DNA of 46,249 bases from Candidatus Cryptobacteroides choladohippi (GTDB lineage: Bacteria; Bacteroidota; Bacteroidia; Bacteroidales; UBA932): NCBI GenBank assembly GCA_018065985.1, contig JAGHSF010000028.1, forward strand, positions 1 to 46,249. The letters run 5' to 3'. Position numbers and translations under genes: made by a program. A model generated the notes under the pieces. It was given only the letters and a program-made list of their open reading frames with translations. It was not told the origin of the DNA and ran no database searches. Positions within the stretch are counted from its first letter, which is position 1, and the number at the start of each line of letters is the position of its first letter. This document shows, piece after piece, positions 32,777 to 41,713 of this stretch.

Positions 32777-34258
32777 TTATTTCTCGGGAATATTCTTGAG
32801 CACTTCCTTCAGAAGGTCCCAGACTTTCTGGACTGAAGGGATGTGTGCACGCTCGTCGGGAGAATGGGGGCTCAGAAGGGTGGGTCCCATGGAAACCATA
32901 TCCCAGTGAGGATAAGCGCCTGCAAGGATGCCGCACTCGAGTCCGGCGTGGATGGCCATAACGAGAGGCTCCTTGTCGAACATGTCCTTGTAGACCTTCT
33001 TCATGGCTGCAAGGATGGGTGAAGATGCATTGGGTGCCCAGCCGCTGTAACCGCCTGTGAAGCGGACCTTTATGCCGGCCAACAGGAATACGCTCTCCAT
33101 CTTCTCGGCAAGGGCGTCCTTGGCGCTGTCGACGGATGAACGCATGAGGCACTTCACGGAGAAGTCGCCCTTGTATATCTTGACCATTGCGAGATTGTTG
33201 GAAGTTTCGACCATGCCGGGCATGTTGTCGGACATGCGCTCGACGCCGTCCGGGCAGGCAAGGATGGCCCTTATGAACCTGATGGCAGACTCCTCTGAGA
33301 CGTACTTGCACTCCTCGGGATCGCAGGCCTGGCCCTCCTCACATCTGTAAGGCTCGAATATGATGTCCAGATCGGGGTCGGTGGCTGCATATTCGGCCTT
33401 CAGCGCTGCTGCGATCTTTGCCACGGTCTTCTTTGCGGCATCCACCTTTGCGCTGGGAACATATACGGTTGCAAAAGCCTCGCGGGGAATCGCATTGCGG
33501 AGAGAACCGCCCTCGAGGTCGATGAGCTTCACGTCATTCCTGACAAGCAGGGGAAGAAGGACCCTGGCCACGAGCTTGTTGGCATTTGCACGGCAGAGGA
33601 TGATGTCCATGCCGGAATGTCCGCCCTGGCAGCCCTTGACTGCGAGGCTCCAGCACTCGTGGTTCTTCGGCTCGTTCTTGCGACGGTAGCGGGCCTGTGC
33701 GGTTGCATCGAGTCCGCCGGCACAGCCGATGTAGAACTCGCCCTCGCTCTCGGAGTCGAGATTGATGAGGATGTCGCCCTTCAGGATACCCGGCTTGAGA
33801 GCCTGGGCGCCTGCCATGCCGGTCTCCTCGTCGTAGGTGATGAGGATCTCGATGGGGCCGTGAGGGACGTCGTCAGACTCGGCGACAGACAGTGCGAGTG
33901 CAATGCCGAGCCCGTTGTCGGCGCCGAGGGTGGTGCCGCATGCCTTGAGCCACTCGCCCTCGACCTTCGTCTCGATAGGGTCTGTGAGGAAGTCGTGCTT
34001 GACATCGGAGTTCTTCTGGGGGACCATATCCATATGTCCCTGAAGCACAACGCACTTGCGGTTCTCGTAGCCCTTTGTGGCAGGGATGCGCATGATAACG
34101 TTTCCGGGTTCGTCGGTGAAGGCTTCCACCTTATGCTCCGCTGCCCAGTCGAGAAGGTACTTGCGTATCACCTCCTCATGCTTTGACGGGCGGGGGCATC
34201 TGGTGATGCCGTAGAAGTTGTTCCAGACAATTGCCGGTTTGAGGTCTTTGATTGTCAT
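32777..34258 (-). CDS. pepD: aminoacyl-histidine dipeptidase (PepD, M20 family)
   Basis: This 493-residue cytoplasmic metallodipeptidase cleaves X-His and other dipeptides. M20 motifs are in place: LQGHMDMVPQK near residues 72-82 (zinc His and Asp), GTTLGADNGLGIA near 108-120 (bridging Asp), and TYDEETGMAG near 141-150 (catalytic and metal Glu). The C-terminal half has the second metal His in AIHAGLECG near 434-442. The length fits the family. It has its own -7 box at 34293-34300. A POT-type peptide transporter begins in the opposite direction 93 bp away, a sensible partner for peptide use. Confidence 0.96.
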   Translation of the reverse strand: MTIKDLKPAIVWNNFYGITRCPRPSKHEEVIRKYLLDWAAEHKVEAFTDEPGNVIMRIPATKGYENRKCVVLQGHMDMVPQKNSDVKHDFLTDPIETKVEGEWLKACGTTLGADNGLGIALALSVAESDDVPHGPIEILITYDEETGMAGAQALKPGILKGDILINLDSESEGEFYIGCAGGLDATAQARYRRKNEPKNHECWSLAVKGCQGGHSGMDIILCRANANKLVARVLLPLLVRNDVKLIDLEGGSLRNAIPREAFATVYVPSAKVDAAKKTVAKIAAALKAEYAATDPDLDIIFEPYRCEEGQACDPEECKYVSEESAIRFIRAILACPDGVERMSDNMPGMVETSNNLAMVKIYKGDFSVKCLMRSSVDSAKDALAEKMESVFLLAGIKVRFTGGYSGWAPNASSPILAAMKKVYKDMFDKEPLVMAIHAGLECGILAGAYPHWDMVSMGPTLLSPHSPDERAHIPSVQKVWDLLKEVLKNIPEK

Positions 34259-34292
34259 ATCATTTATGTTTTTAACGGTTTCGCGATTTACA

Positions 34293-34300
34293 CAAATATA
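34293..34300 (-). promoter_or_regulatory. -7 box TATATTTG for pepD
   Basis: Minus-strand TATATTTG, 34 nt before the pepD ATG. It is divergent from the peptide-transporter promoter. Confidence 0.7.
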
Positions 34301-34312
34301 GCAATTATTTCG

Positions 34313-34320
34313 TATCTTTG
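34313..34320 (+). promoter_or_regulatory. -7 box TATCTTTG for the POT-trkA operon
   Basis: Plus-strand TATCTTTG, 31 nt before the ATG at 34352. No other consensus box is seen before trkA, so all eight genes may be one unit. Confidence 0.75.
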
Positions 34321-34351
34321 CCTACTGCGAATCAACTAAATAAATCTAGAT

Positions 34352-36034
34352 ATGTTCAAAGGACAACCCAAAGGTCTCTACGCCCTCGCCCTCGCCAACA
34401 CCGGTGAGCGCTTCGGCTACTACACCATGCTGGCAATCTTCCTGCTCTTCCTGCAGGCGAAATTCGGATTCTCCGCATCTGCGGCAGGCCAGTTCTACGC
34501 CATTTTCCTGGCAGCAGTTTACTTCATGCCCGTCGTAGGCGGCTGGCTGGCAGACAGGATAGGTTTCGGCAAGTGCGTGGTCACCGGTATCTGCGTCATG
34601 TTCGTGGGCTATGTGTGCCTGGCTATCCCGACCGACGCATTCGCGAGCCGCGGCTTCGCCCTCACGCTCATGATCGGCGCCCTGCTCCTCATAGCGGTGG
34701 GAACCGGTCTGTTCAAGGGCAACCTTCAGGTAATGTGCGGCAACCTCTATGACGATCCCAGGTACGGTACCAAGAGAGACTCCGGCTTCAGCCTGTTCTA
34801 CATGGCCATCAACCTCGGCTCGATGTTCGCCCCCACAGCGGCAACGGCACTCACCAACAGCCACCTCGCAAAGGCAGGCCTCATCTACAAGGCCGACATC
34901 CCCGCCCTCGCCCATCAGTGCATAAACGGCACCCTCGCCGACCCTTCAGCCCTGCAGACACTCCAGGCAGCGATGCCCGGCGCACAGGCTCAGGGAATGG
35001 GTCTCGAGGAGTTCAGCCACTTCTATATCACCAACCTCTCGACTGCATACAACCTCGGCTTTGCCGTGGCATGCGTATCCCTGATCTTCTCGATAGCCAT
35101 CTACTTCGGCTTCAGGTCATGGTTCAAGCATACCGACGTCAATGCCAAGAGCGCAGCCGCCTCCGGCGAGAAGGTCGCCGAGCTCACCCCCAAGCAGACA
35201 AAGGACCGCATCGTGGCCCTCATCTTCGTGTTCGCAGTGGTCATCTTCTTCTGGATGGCATTCCACCAGAACGGTTCATCACTCACCTACTTCGCACGTG
35301 ACTACACCCAGGCCGAGGTATCAGGCATAACCAGAATAGGATTCAACATCTGGGCACTGTTCCTCATCGCCGTATCGATCTACACCCTCTTCGGAACATT
35401 CCAGTCAGAGACAGCCAAGGCAAAGTCGATCTGCGGCCTTGCAACAGCCGCCCTCTGGGCCGGCGCATTCGCGCTGTACAAGGGAATGGCAGGCACAATC
35501 AGCATCCTTCCCCAGCAGTTCCAGCAGTTCAACCCGTTCTTCGTGGTTGCCCTCACTCCCATCTCGATGGCCATCTTCGGCGCTCTTGCAAACAAGGGCA
35601 AGGAGCCTTCTGCTCCCAAGAAGATCGGTCTCGGAATGTTCGTGGCCGGCGTCGGCTACCTCATCATGCTGCTTGCATCCAAGGGCCAGCCCGCTCCGTC
35701 AGAGCTCGTCAACGCCGGCGGTGTCTCACCTGACCCCGTCGTTCCCGCATACCTCATCGGCACCTACCTCGTGCTCACCTTTGCCGAGCTCCTTCTCAGC
35801 CCTATGGGAATCAGCTTCGTCAGCAAGGTTGCCCCTCCGAAGTACAAGGGACTCATGATGGGATGCTGGTTCGCAGCAACCGCAATCGGAAACTACCTCA
35901 GCTCAATCCCCTCAATGCTCTGGGAGAACGTGCCCCTGTGGGCCAACTGGACCATCCTCATGGCTCTGTGCGCAGTCGCAGGTCTCGTGATGTTCTCGAT
36001 GCTCCGCAAGCTTGAGGCCGCAACGGCAGAATAA
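34352..36034 (+). CDS. POT-family proton:oligopeptide symporter
   Basis: This 560-residue inner-membrane protein has about 14 hydrophobic helices and the POT/PTR2 signature GERFGYYTMLAIFLLF near residues 14-29 (the ERFxYY motif). A second family block lies near FKGNLQVMCGNLYD (127-140). These transporters import di- and tripeptides with protons. The divergent neighbour is the dipeptidase gene pepD. The stop TAA overlaps the ATG of the next gene by one base. Confidence 0.92.
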   Translation: MFKGQPKGLYALALANTGERFGYYTMLAIFLLFLQAKFGFSASAAGQFYAIFLAAVYFMPVVGGWLADRIGFGKCVVTGICVMFVGYVCLAIPTDAFASRGFALTLMIGALLLIAVGTGLFKGNLQVMCGNLYDDPRYGTKRDSGFSLFYMAINLGSMFAPTAATALTNSHLAKAGLIYKADIPALAHQCINGTLADPSALQTLQAAMPGAQAQGMGLEEFSHFYITNLSTAYNLGFAVACVSLIFSIAIYFGFRSWFKHTDVNAKSAAASGEKVAELTPKQTKDRIVALIFVFAVVIFFWMAFHQNGSSLTYFARDYTQAEVSGITRIGFNIWALFLIAVSIYTLFGTFQSETAKAKSICGLATAALWAGAFALYKGMAGTISILPQQFQQFNPFFVVALTPISMAIFGALANKGKEPSAPKKIGLGMFVAGVGYLIMLLASKGQPAPSELVNAGGVSPDPVVPAYLIGTYLVLTFAELLLSPMGISFVSKVAPPKYKGLMMGCWFAATAIGNYLSSIPSMLWENVPLWANWTILMALCAVAGLVMFSMLRKLEAATAE

Positions 36035-36723
36035 TGAAGGAAAGCGTCAGAGAGCAGCTTCTTGAGTGGGCCGCAAAATACAACGACCCGCTCTACTTCG
36101 AGGAGGACCCCATACGGTTCCCCAGGGAATTCGTGCGGCGCGGGGCCCCGCTGCAGGACGTGGAGATAGCGGCCGTGTTCGCCTCGCACCTCGCATGGGG
36201 GCGCAGGGAGATGATAGTCAGGGACTGCTGCCGTCTTTTCGACGAGATGGACTGGCGTCCCATGGACTACATCAGGGCCGCCGACTACCGCGATGACGAC
36301 ACCTCGCTCCACCGCACCGTCAAATGGTCGGAAGTGGCCGGAATCTGCCGCCGCCTGCACGAATGGTACACCTGGCACGACTCGATAGAGTCTCTGAGCG
36401 CGGACGAGATACGCACCATCATCTTCAGACGCAAGGAGGACCCCAAGGCTCCCAACAAGAAGATAAACATGATGCGCCGCTGGATGGTAAGGAACGACGG
36501 CAAGGTCGACCTGGGACTCTGGCAGCACAGCTCTCCAGCCAGCCTCATCGTTCCTCTCGACGTCCACGTATATGACCAGGCCAAGGCTCTCGGTCTCACA
36601 AAGCGCAGGTCAAAGGACCTGAAGACCGCGATGGAGATCACTGATGCATTCAGGGAAATATGGCCGGATGACCCTTGTCTTGGCGATTTCGCCCTTTTCG
36701 GCAGCGGCATAGACAATGCCTAA
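36034..36723 (+). CDS. TIGR02757 family protein
   Basis: This 229-residue protein matches the Bacteroidota TIGR02757 family, of unknown function. Conserved stretches are DPIRFPREF, VEIAAVFASHLAWGRREMI near 43-61, and a C-terminal helical region with LDVHVYDQAKALGL near 172-185 reminiscent of helix-hairpin-helix DNA glycosylase-type folds. That resemblance is only inference. It is cytoplasmic and overlaps the next gene by 8 nt within the operon. Confidence 0.85.
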   Translation: MKESVREQLLEWAAKYNDPLYFEEDPIRFPREFVRRGAPLQDVEIAAVFASHLAWGRREMIVRDCCRLFDEMDWRPMDYIRAADYRDDDTSLHRTVKWSEVAGICRRLHEWYTWHDSIESLSADEIRTIIFRRKEDPKAPNKKINMMRRWMVRNDGKVDLGLWQHSSPASLIVPLDVHVYDQAKALGLTKRRSKDLKTAMEITDAFREIWPDDPCLGDFALFGSGIDNA

Positions 36724-37294
36724 GATGTTCATAATATCGGGATGCAACGGCGCAGGCAAGACCACTGCGTCGTATACCATACTTCCCGAATTCCTGGAAT
36801 GCCGCGAGTTCGTCAACTCGGACGAGTTCGCGAAGTTCCTATCCCCCTTCGACCCGTCCGCCGCATCGGTGGGCGCCAGCCGGCTCATGATTACCAAGAT
36901 CCACTACCTCATGAGCCGTGGGGAGACATTCAGCGTGGAGACCACTCTGGCCACAAGGTCGCTGCTCGGCATCATCAGAAAGGCCAAGAGCCGCGGATAC
37001 GAGATCGTGCTCATGTACTTCTGGCTGAATTCGCCCGAGCTTGCAATAGCGAGAGTCAGGGCCAGGGTTCAATCAGGAGGGCACAACATTCCGGACGATG
37101 TCGTGAGAAGACGCTACCACATGGGGCAGAAGTACCTCTTCGACACCTATATCCCCGTATGCGACAGGTGGATCCTGGTCGACAACTCCACAAGCCCCTT
37201 CTCCACCGTGGCCGAGGGCATCGGGCAGGTGAAGTTCATAAGGGACAACGACAAATACGCCCTGATCTGGAATCAGGCACACAAGGATGAATAG
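36716..37294 (+). CDS. zeta-toxin-like P-loop kinase
   Basis: This 192-residue protein has Walker A GCNGAGKTT at residues 9-17, FVNSDEFAKFL near 33-43 (the acidic substrate residue of zeta-type kinases), and ETTLATRS near 74-81 followed by RVRARVQ and VVRRRYHMG near 125-133. This is the COG4185/zeta-toxin group, some members of which phosphorylate UDP-N-acetylglucosamine. No antitoxin gene is next to it. It is coded in an operon between TIGR02757 and tldD, overlapping both by 8 nt, which suggests a housekeeping or peptide-linked role rather than a mobile toxin module. Activity is not proven. Confidence 0.8.
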   Translation: MPKMFIISGCNGAGKTTASYTILPEFLECREFVNSDEFAKFLSPFDPSAASVGASRLMITKIHYLMSRGETFSVETTLATRSLLGIIRKAKSRGYEIVLMYFWLNSPELAIARVRARVQSGGHNIPDDVVRRRYHMGQKYLFDTYIPVCDRWILVDNSTSPFSTVAEGIGQVKFIRDNDKYALIWNQAHKDE

Positions 37295-38708
37295 AATCAG
37301 AAACATATTCGGAGTCAGCGACGCGCAACTGCAGAGTCTTGTGGCAGAAGGCCTTGGGACCGGCGGCGGCTGGTGCGACCTGTACTTCGAGCACACTGCC
37401 TATCTGGACCTTCTCCTGAGGGATTCCCAGGTAGGGTCGGCAGGCTTCCACATCGACTTCGGATGCGGGATACGCGTCCTGAGCGGCGAGAAGACGGGAT
37501 ATGCCTATGCCGAGAGCACCGACTACCCCGCCCTCCTGTCAGCCGCAAGGGCCGCAGCGGGCATAGCCGGCAGTTCATGCATGGCAAACGGCCGCAGGCC
37601 GGAGCAGGTCAAGGCAGTTTCGGGCACGCCGGACTGCTACCGCATGGACCACGACTGGATGCAGGTGGAGATTGCGGATCTCACCCCGTACCTCGAACGT
37701 CTCGAGGCCGAGATACGCAGGCGCGACAGCCGCGTCGTCAAGGTGGTGGCCATGCTGTCAGCCAGCGTCAGCGACATAATGATGTACAACTCGCTCGGCG
37801 AGCTCAGCACAGACAGCCGTCCCCTTTGCAGCATATCAGTCCAGCTGGTTGCCGCGCAGGGAGACAGGATCGAGAGCAGGAGCGTGTCAAGGAGCCTTCG
37901 CACCGGTGCGGAATTCCTCACCGAGGAACTGCTGCAGGAGCTTGCCACAGAGGCGGTTGCAAGGATGGACGAGAGCTTCGAGGCCAGCCGTCCCAAGGGC
38001 GGGCGCATGCCCGTCGTCATGGCGGCAGGCGCATCCGGCATCCTTCTTCACGAAGCCATGGGCCACGCATTCGAGGCCGACTTCAACCGCAAGGGACAGT
38101 CCATCTTCTCTGACAGGATGGGCAAGCGGATCTGCCGCAAAGGCATCAACATAGTGGACGACGGAACGCTGCCGGGCAACCGTGGAGCAGTAAGCATTGA
38201 CGACGAAGGAGTTCCGGGCCAGAAGACATACATGGTGGCGGACGGTGTGCTGAATTCCTATCTGCACGACAGGATCAGCGCCGGCTTCTACGGAGTGGCA
38301 CCCACCGGCAACGGACGCAGGGAGTCGTTCCGGTACAACCCCATACCCAGAATGCGCGCAACCTACATGGAAAGCGGCTGCGACGGCACGCTCGTCGACC
38401 TTGTGGGCAGCGTGAAGAAGGGCATCTACGTCGACCGGTTCTCGAACGGCCAGGTCAAGATAGGCGAAGGTGACTTCACATTCTACGTAAAGAGCGGATT
38501 CCTGATCGAAAACGGCCGCCTGACGCAGCCGGTAAAGGATCTGAACATAATTGGCAACGGCCCTGAGGCACTTGCGGACATACGCGCCGTGGCGGGCGAC
38601 CTGAAGGTCGACAACGGCACATGGACCTGCGGAAAGGAGCAGAGCGTGGCAGTAAGCTGCGGTATTCCGAGCGTGCTGATAGGCAAATTGACGGTAGGAG
38701 GAGAATGA
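37287..38708 (+). CDS. tldD: TldD metalloprotease subunit
   Basis: This 473-residue protein is the catalytic subunit of the TldD/TldE heterodimeric protease. The zinc motif HEAMGHAFEAD near residues 252-262 (HExxxH) is intact. In Escherichia coli TldD/E trims the leader of microcin B17 and degrades the antitoxin CcdA by a threading mechanism on unstructured peptides. It is cytoplasmic. It overlaps the kinase gene by 8 nt and the tldE/pmbA gene by 4 nt (ATGA). Confidence 0.95.
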   Translation: MNRIRNIFGVSDAQLQSLVAEGLGTGGGWCDLYFEHTAYLDLLLRDSQVGSAGFHIDFGCGIRVLSGEKTGYAYAESTDYPALLSAARAAAGIAGSSCMANGRRPEQVKAVSGTPDCYRMDHDWMQVEIADLTPYLERLEAEIRRRDSRVVKVVAMLSASVSDIMMYNSLGELSTDSRPLCSISVQLVAAQGDRIESRSVSRSLRTGAEFLTEELLQELATEAVARMDESFEASRPKGGRMPVVMAAGASGILLHEAMGHAFEADFNRKGQSIFSDRMGKRICRKGINIVDDGTLPGNRGAVSIDDEGVPGQKTYMVADGVLNSYLHDRISAGFYGVAPTGNGRRESFRYNPIPRMRATYMESGCDGTLVDLVGSVKKGIYVDRFSNGQVKIGEGDFTFYVKSGFLIENGRLTQPVKDLNIIGNGPEALADIRAVAGDLKVDNGTWTCGKEQSVAVSCGIPSVLIGKLTVGGE

Positions 38709-40051
38709 TTACAGCAGAAGAACTCGATCTGACGCGCCAGGCGCTTCAGACCGCCCGGGAGGCCGGGGCACAGAATGCCCGCGCAACGCTCAGCAAGAGC
38801 ACCGAGGACCTCATAGCCACCCTCAACGGAGAGGTGGACAAAGTGACCCACTGCGAAGACAGGTCGCTCAGCCTCGCACTCTTCGTTGACGGCAGATACG
38901 GCAGTTTCTCGACCAACAGGCTCGAGAAGGACGCGCTGCGGGATTTCATCTTCAAGGCTGCCGGAATCACAAGGCTGCTCTCAGAGGACCCGCTGAGGGT
39001 ACTTCCCTCTCCTGAAAGGCAGTGCAGGAACGCCAGGACCGGCCGTGAGATGGAGCTTTTCGACCCCGAAGTGGAGAGAATCGGGAACGAGGAAAGGATA
39101 TCCGCGGCACTTGATGCCGCCGTGTTCGGGAAAGGGCTTGACGAAGGCAGGGACTGGAAGCTGGTGAGCGAGGAGGGCGAATACTCCAATGCCGTTTACG
39201 ACATGTTTCTTACAGATACACAAGGACTTGAGTGCCGGCACACGGAAAGCTGCACGGATTACGGCGTGGAGGTCACGATAGAAGACGCAAACGGCGACAA
39301 ATACAGCGGCTACTGGTGGGATTCCGTTCCCGGCAAGGCAGGCTTCGACGCATCGGAGTGCGGAGCTGTCGCGCTCAGGAAGGCATCCGCCCAGATAGGC
39401 AGCGAAGCCATTGCGGGCGGGAAATACAACATGGTGGTCGAGAGCGATGTGGCATCCAAGCTGGTGTCCCCCATCCTGCGCGCGCTCAGCGCATACTCCA
39501 TACAGCAGAACGACTCCTTCCTCATGGACGCCGTCGGGAAGAAACTTTTCCCCGAAGGGCTCACCATCCTGGACTGCCCCCACATCAAGGGCCAGACCGG
39601 ATCCAAGCTCTTCGACTCCGAAGGTGTCGCCACACAGGAGGCACCCATCATAGACAAGGGCACGGTTTCACGATACTTCATCAACACATACATGGCCGGG
39701 AAACTCGGGATGGAGCCCACGGCCGAGGAAGCGGCAAGACCCAAGGTCATGCCCTGGCCAAAGCCGGGAATGAGCCGCCAGGACCTCATGGACAGCCTCG
39801 GCAGCGGCATCCTTGTCACCGAGTTCAACGGCGGCAACTCGAACAGCGCCACGGGCGACTTCTCCTATGGCATAGAGGGTTTCCTCTTCGAGAACGGAAA
39901 GATTGTGAAACCTGTGAGCGGGATGCTCGTGACGGGCAATTTCCTGCAGCTCTGGCAGCAGATGGCAGGCATTGCGGACGACGCACGTTCGTGTATGTCC
40001 AAACTAATTCCTACCTTAGCCTTTTCAAATGTTGAATTCAACGGTAATTAA
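38705..40051 (+). CDS. pmbA: TldE/PmbA subunit
   Basis: The 448-residue product is the non-zinc partner of TldD (PmbA/TldE). The family features are visible: SKSTEDLIATLNGEVDKVTH near the N-terminus, DDTGSK-like segments (KGQTGSKLFDSEGVATQ near 297-313) and FNGGNSNSATGDFSYGIEG near 378-396. I chose the ATG at 38705, which overlaps the tldD stop; the open frame reaches upstream into tldD but that is not a start. It supplies the substrate channel of the heterodimer. Confidence 0.94.
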   Translation: MITAEELDLTRQALQTAREAGAQNARATLSKSTEDLIATLNGEVDKVTHCEDRSLSLALFVDGRYGSFSTNRLEKDALRDFIFKAAGITRLLSEDPLRVLPSPERQCRNARTGREMELFDPEVERIGNEERISAALDAAVFGKGLDEGRDWKLVSEEGEYSNAVYDMFLTDTQGLECRHTESCTDYGVEVTIEDANGDKYSGYWWDSVPGKAGFDASECGAVALRKASAQIGSEAIAGGKYNMVVESDVASKLVSPILRALSAYSIQQNDSFLMDAVGKKLFPEGLTILDCPHIKGQTGSKLFDSEGVATQEAPIIDKGTVSRYFINTYMAGKLGMEPTAEEAARPKVMPWPKPGMSRQDLMDSLGSGILVTEFNGGNSNSATGDFSYGIEGFLFENGKIVKPVSGMLVTGNFLQLWQQMAGIADDARSCMSKLIPTLAFSNVEFNGN

Positions 40052-40055
40052 AGAT

Positions 40056-40661
40056 ATGAAAGCAGAGAAAAACAAAGTGGTGGCAGTAAGCTACGAATTG
40101 GAAGTCGAAGGACAGATCGCAGACAAGGCAGGGGCCGAGAAGCCTCTCGAGTACATACACGGAAGCGGCATGCTTCTCCCCAAGTTCGAGGAGAACATCT
40201 TCGGCAAGGAGCCGGGCGACAGCTTCGAGTTCGTCCTCACTCCCGAGGAAGGATACGGCGCATACTCGCCCGAGTATGTGATAGACCTTCCCAAGCAGGC
40301 ATTCGCCGGTCCTGACGGCAGGATAATGACCGAATTCCTCGTCGTAGGCACGGTCATCCCCATGCTCGACAACCAGGGCCAGGTAGTCCAGGGTACAGTG
40401 AAGGCTCTGGCAGAAGACAGCGTCAAGATGGACTTCAACCACCCCATGGCAGGCAAGACCCTCCATTTCTCAGGCAAGGTCGAGGCTGTACGCGATGCGG
40501 CCGAGAGAGAGCTTCTCGAAGGTCTGCACGGTGAATATCTTCCCAAGGAAGGCTGCCACTGCAAGGGCGGCTGCCACGGTGGAGAGTGCGGCGGCGGTTG
40601 CGAAGGCGGCTGCGGCGAAGGCGAGTGCGGCGGCGAGGGCAACTGCAACTGCGGCAAATAG
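40056..40661 (+). CDS. SlyD-like FKBP peptidyl-prolyl isomerase with Cys/His/Gly-rich tail
   Basis: This 201-residue protein has an FKBP domain of the SlyD type (YIHGSGMLLPKFEENIFGKEPGD near 33-55, EEGYGAYSP near 63-71) with an inserted flap domain (about 77-130). The last 38 residues are extremely rich in Gly, Cys and His, with nine or so cysteines (GCHCKGGCHGGECGGGCEGG and on). SlyD proteins are folding chaperones that bind nickel and other metals by such tails and help hydrogenase maturation. I start it at ATG 40056; an earlier in-frame ATG at 40029 would overlap pmbA. Confidence 0.92.
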   Translation: MKAEKNKVVAVSYELEVEGQIADKAGAEKPLEYIHGSGMLLPKFEENIFGKEPGDSFEFVLTPEEGYGAYSPEYVIDLPKQAFAGPDGRIMTEFLVVGTVIPMLDNQGQVVQGTVKALAEDSVKMDFNHPMAGKTLHFSGKVEAVRDAAERELLEGLHGEYLPKEGCHCKGGCHGGECGGGCEGGCGEGECGGEGNCNCGK

Positions 40662-40669
40662 CATAAACC

Positions 40670-41713
40670 GTGCGCACCGCGGTTGTCATACTGAACTGGA
40701 ACACCAGGGAGCACCTTCAGAGGTGGCTCCCCGGGCTTCTTGAATCAGTGGACGGCTGCGATGCCGAAGTGATAGTGGCTGACAACGCCAGCACCGACGG
40801 GTCGGCCGAATACGTACAGAGCCGGTTCCCCGGTGTCAGGATGATCCGGTTCGAGAGCAACCTCGGCTTCACAGGAGGCTACAACAGGGCCCTCGGGCAG
40901 ATTCCCGAAGCGGAGTTCTTCGTGCTGGTCAACTCGGACATAGAAGTCCGTCCCGGCTGGCTGGAGCCGCTTGAGGCCTGGATGGACAGCAATCCCGGCT
41001 GCGCCGTGTGCGGGCCGAAGATACATGCGATGAACCGCACGCAAGATGCTGACGGTCAAATGGTTTACAGCAGAGGCAGCAGCTTCGAGTACGCAGGTGC
41101 CGCCGGCGGGTACATCGACCATTACGGCTACCCGTTCTGCCGCGGAAGGGTGCTTTCGCGCACCGAGGAGGACTTCGGCCAGTACGACACTCCGGCCGAT
41201 GTCCAATGGGTAAGCGGGGCGTGCCTGATGGTGCGCAGCTCGGTCTGGAAGGAACTTGGAGGGCTCGACGAAAGATTCTTCGCCCACATGGAGGAGATAG
41301 ACTTCTGCCTCCGTGCCATCGGCAGTGGATGGCGGGTGTGCGTGGTTCCCGCGAGCACGGTATGGCACCTTGGAGGCGGGACGCTGCCCCAAAGCTCGCC
41401 GTTCAAGCTCAAGCTGAACTACCGCAACAGCCTGCTCATGATGCGCAAGTCGATGCCAGGCGCGAGGGTGTTCGTGCGCATGCTGCTCGACGGCGCCGCG
41501 GCCTGTGCATATCTGCTGCAGGGCAGGCCCGGGTACTTCAGGGCGGTATGGGACGCCCACAGGGAGGCAAGGAAATTGAAGGACAGCTCGAAGTCGGACT
41601 TTGTTCCCGGCCCCATGGACAGGATCAGGATAATTCCGCTTGCCTTACTGAAAGGCAGGAAAATATTCAAATATCTGAAGGATTATGAAGATAGTCATAG
41701 CAGGTGCAGGTGA
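40670..41713 (+). CDS. family 2 glycosyltransferase
   Basis: This 347-residue protein (GTG start) has a GT-A fold: AVVILNWNTREHL near 4-16, VIVADNASTDGSAEYV near 34-49, and a DxD-type metal site in VLVNSDIEVRPGW near 87-99. The second half contains WVSGACLMVRSSVWKELGGLDE near 180-201, typical of rhamnosyl- and related transferases for surface polysaccharides. It should act at the cytoplasmic membrane. The donor is unknown. It lies 8 nt after the FKBP gene and overlaps trkA by 29 nt. Confidence 0.9.
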   Translation: MRTAVVILNWNTREHLQRWLPGLLESVDGCDAEVIVADNASTDGSAEYVQSRFPGVRMIRFESNLGFTGGYNRALGQIPEAEFFVLVNSDIEVRPGWLEPLEAWMDSNPGCAVCGPKIHAMNRTQDADGQMVYSRGSSFEYAGAAGGYIDHYGYPFCRGRVLSRTEEDFGQYDTPADVQWVSGACLMVRSSVWKELGGLDERFFAHMEEIDFCLRAIGSGWRVCVVPASTVWHLGGGTLPQSSPFKLKLNYRNSLLMMRKSMPGARVFVRMLLDGAAACAYLLQGRPGYFRAVWDAHREARKLKDSSKSDFVPGPMDRIRIIPLALLKGRKIFKYLKDYEDSHSRCR

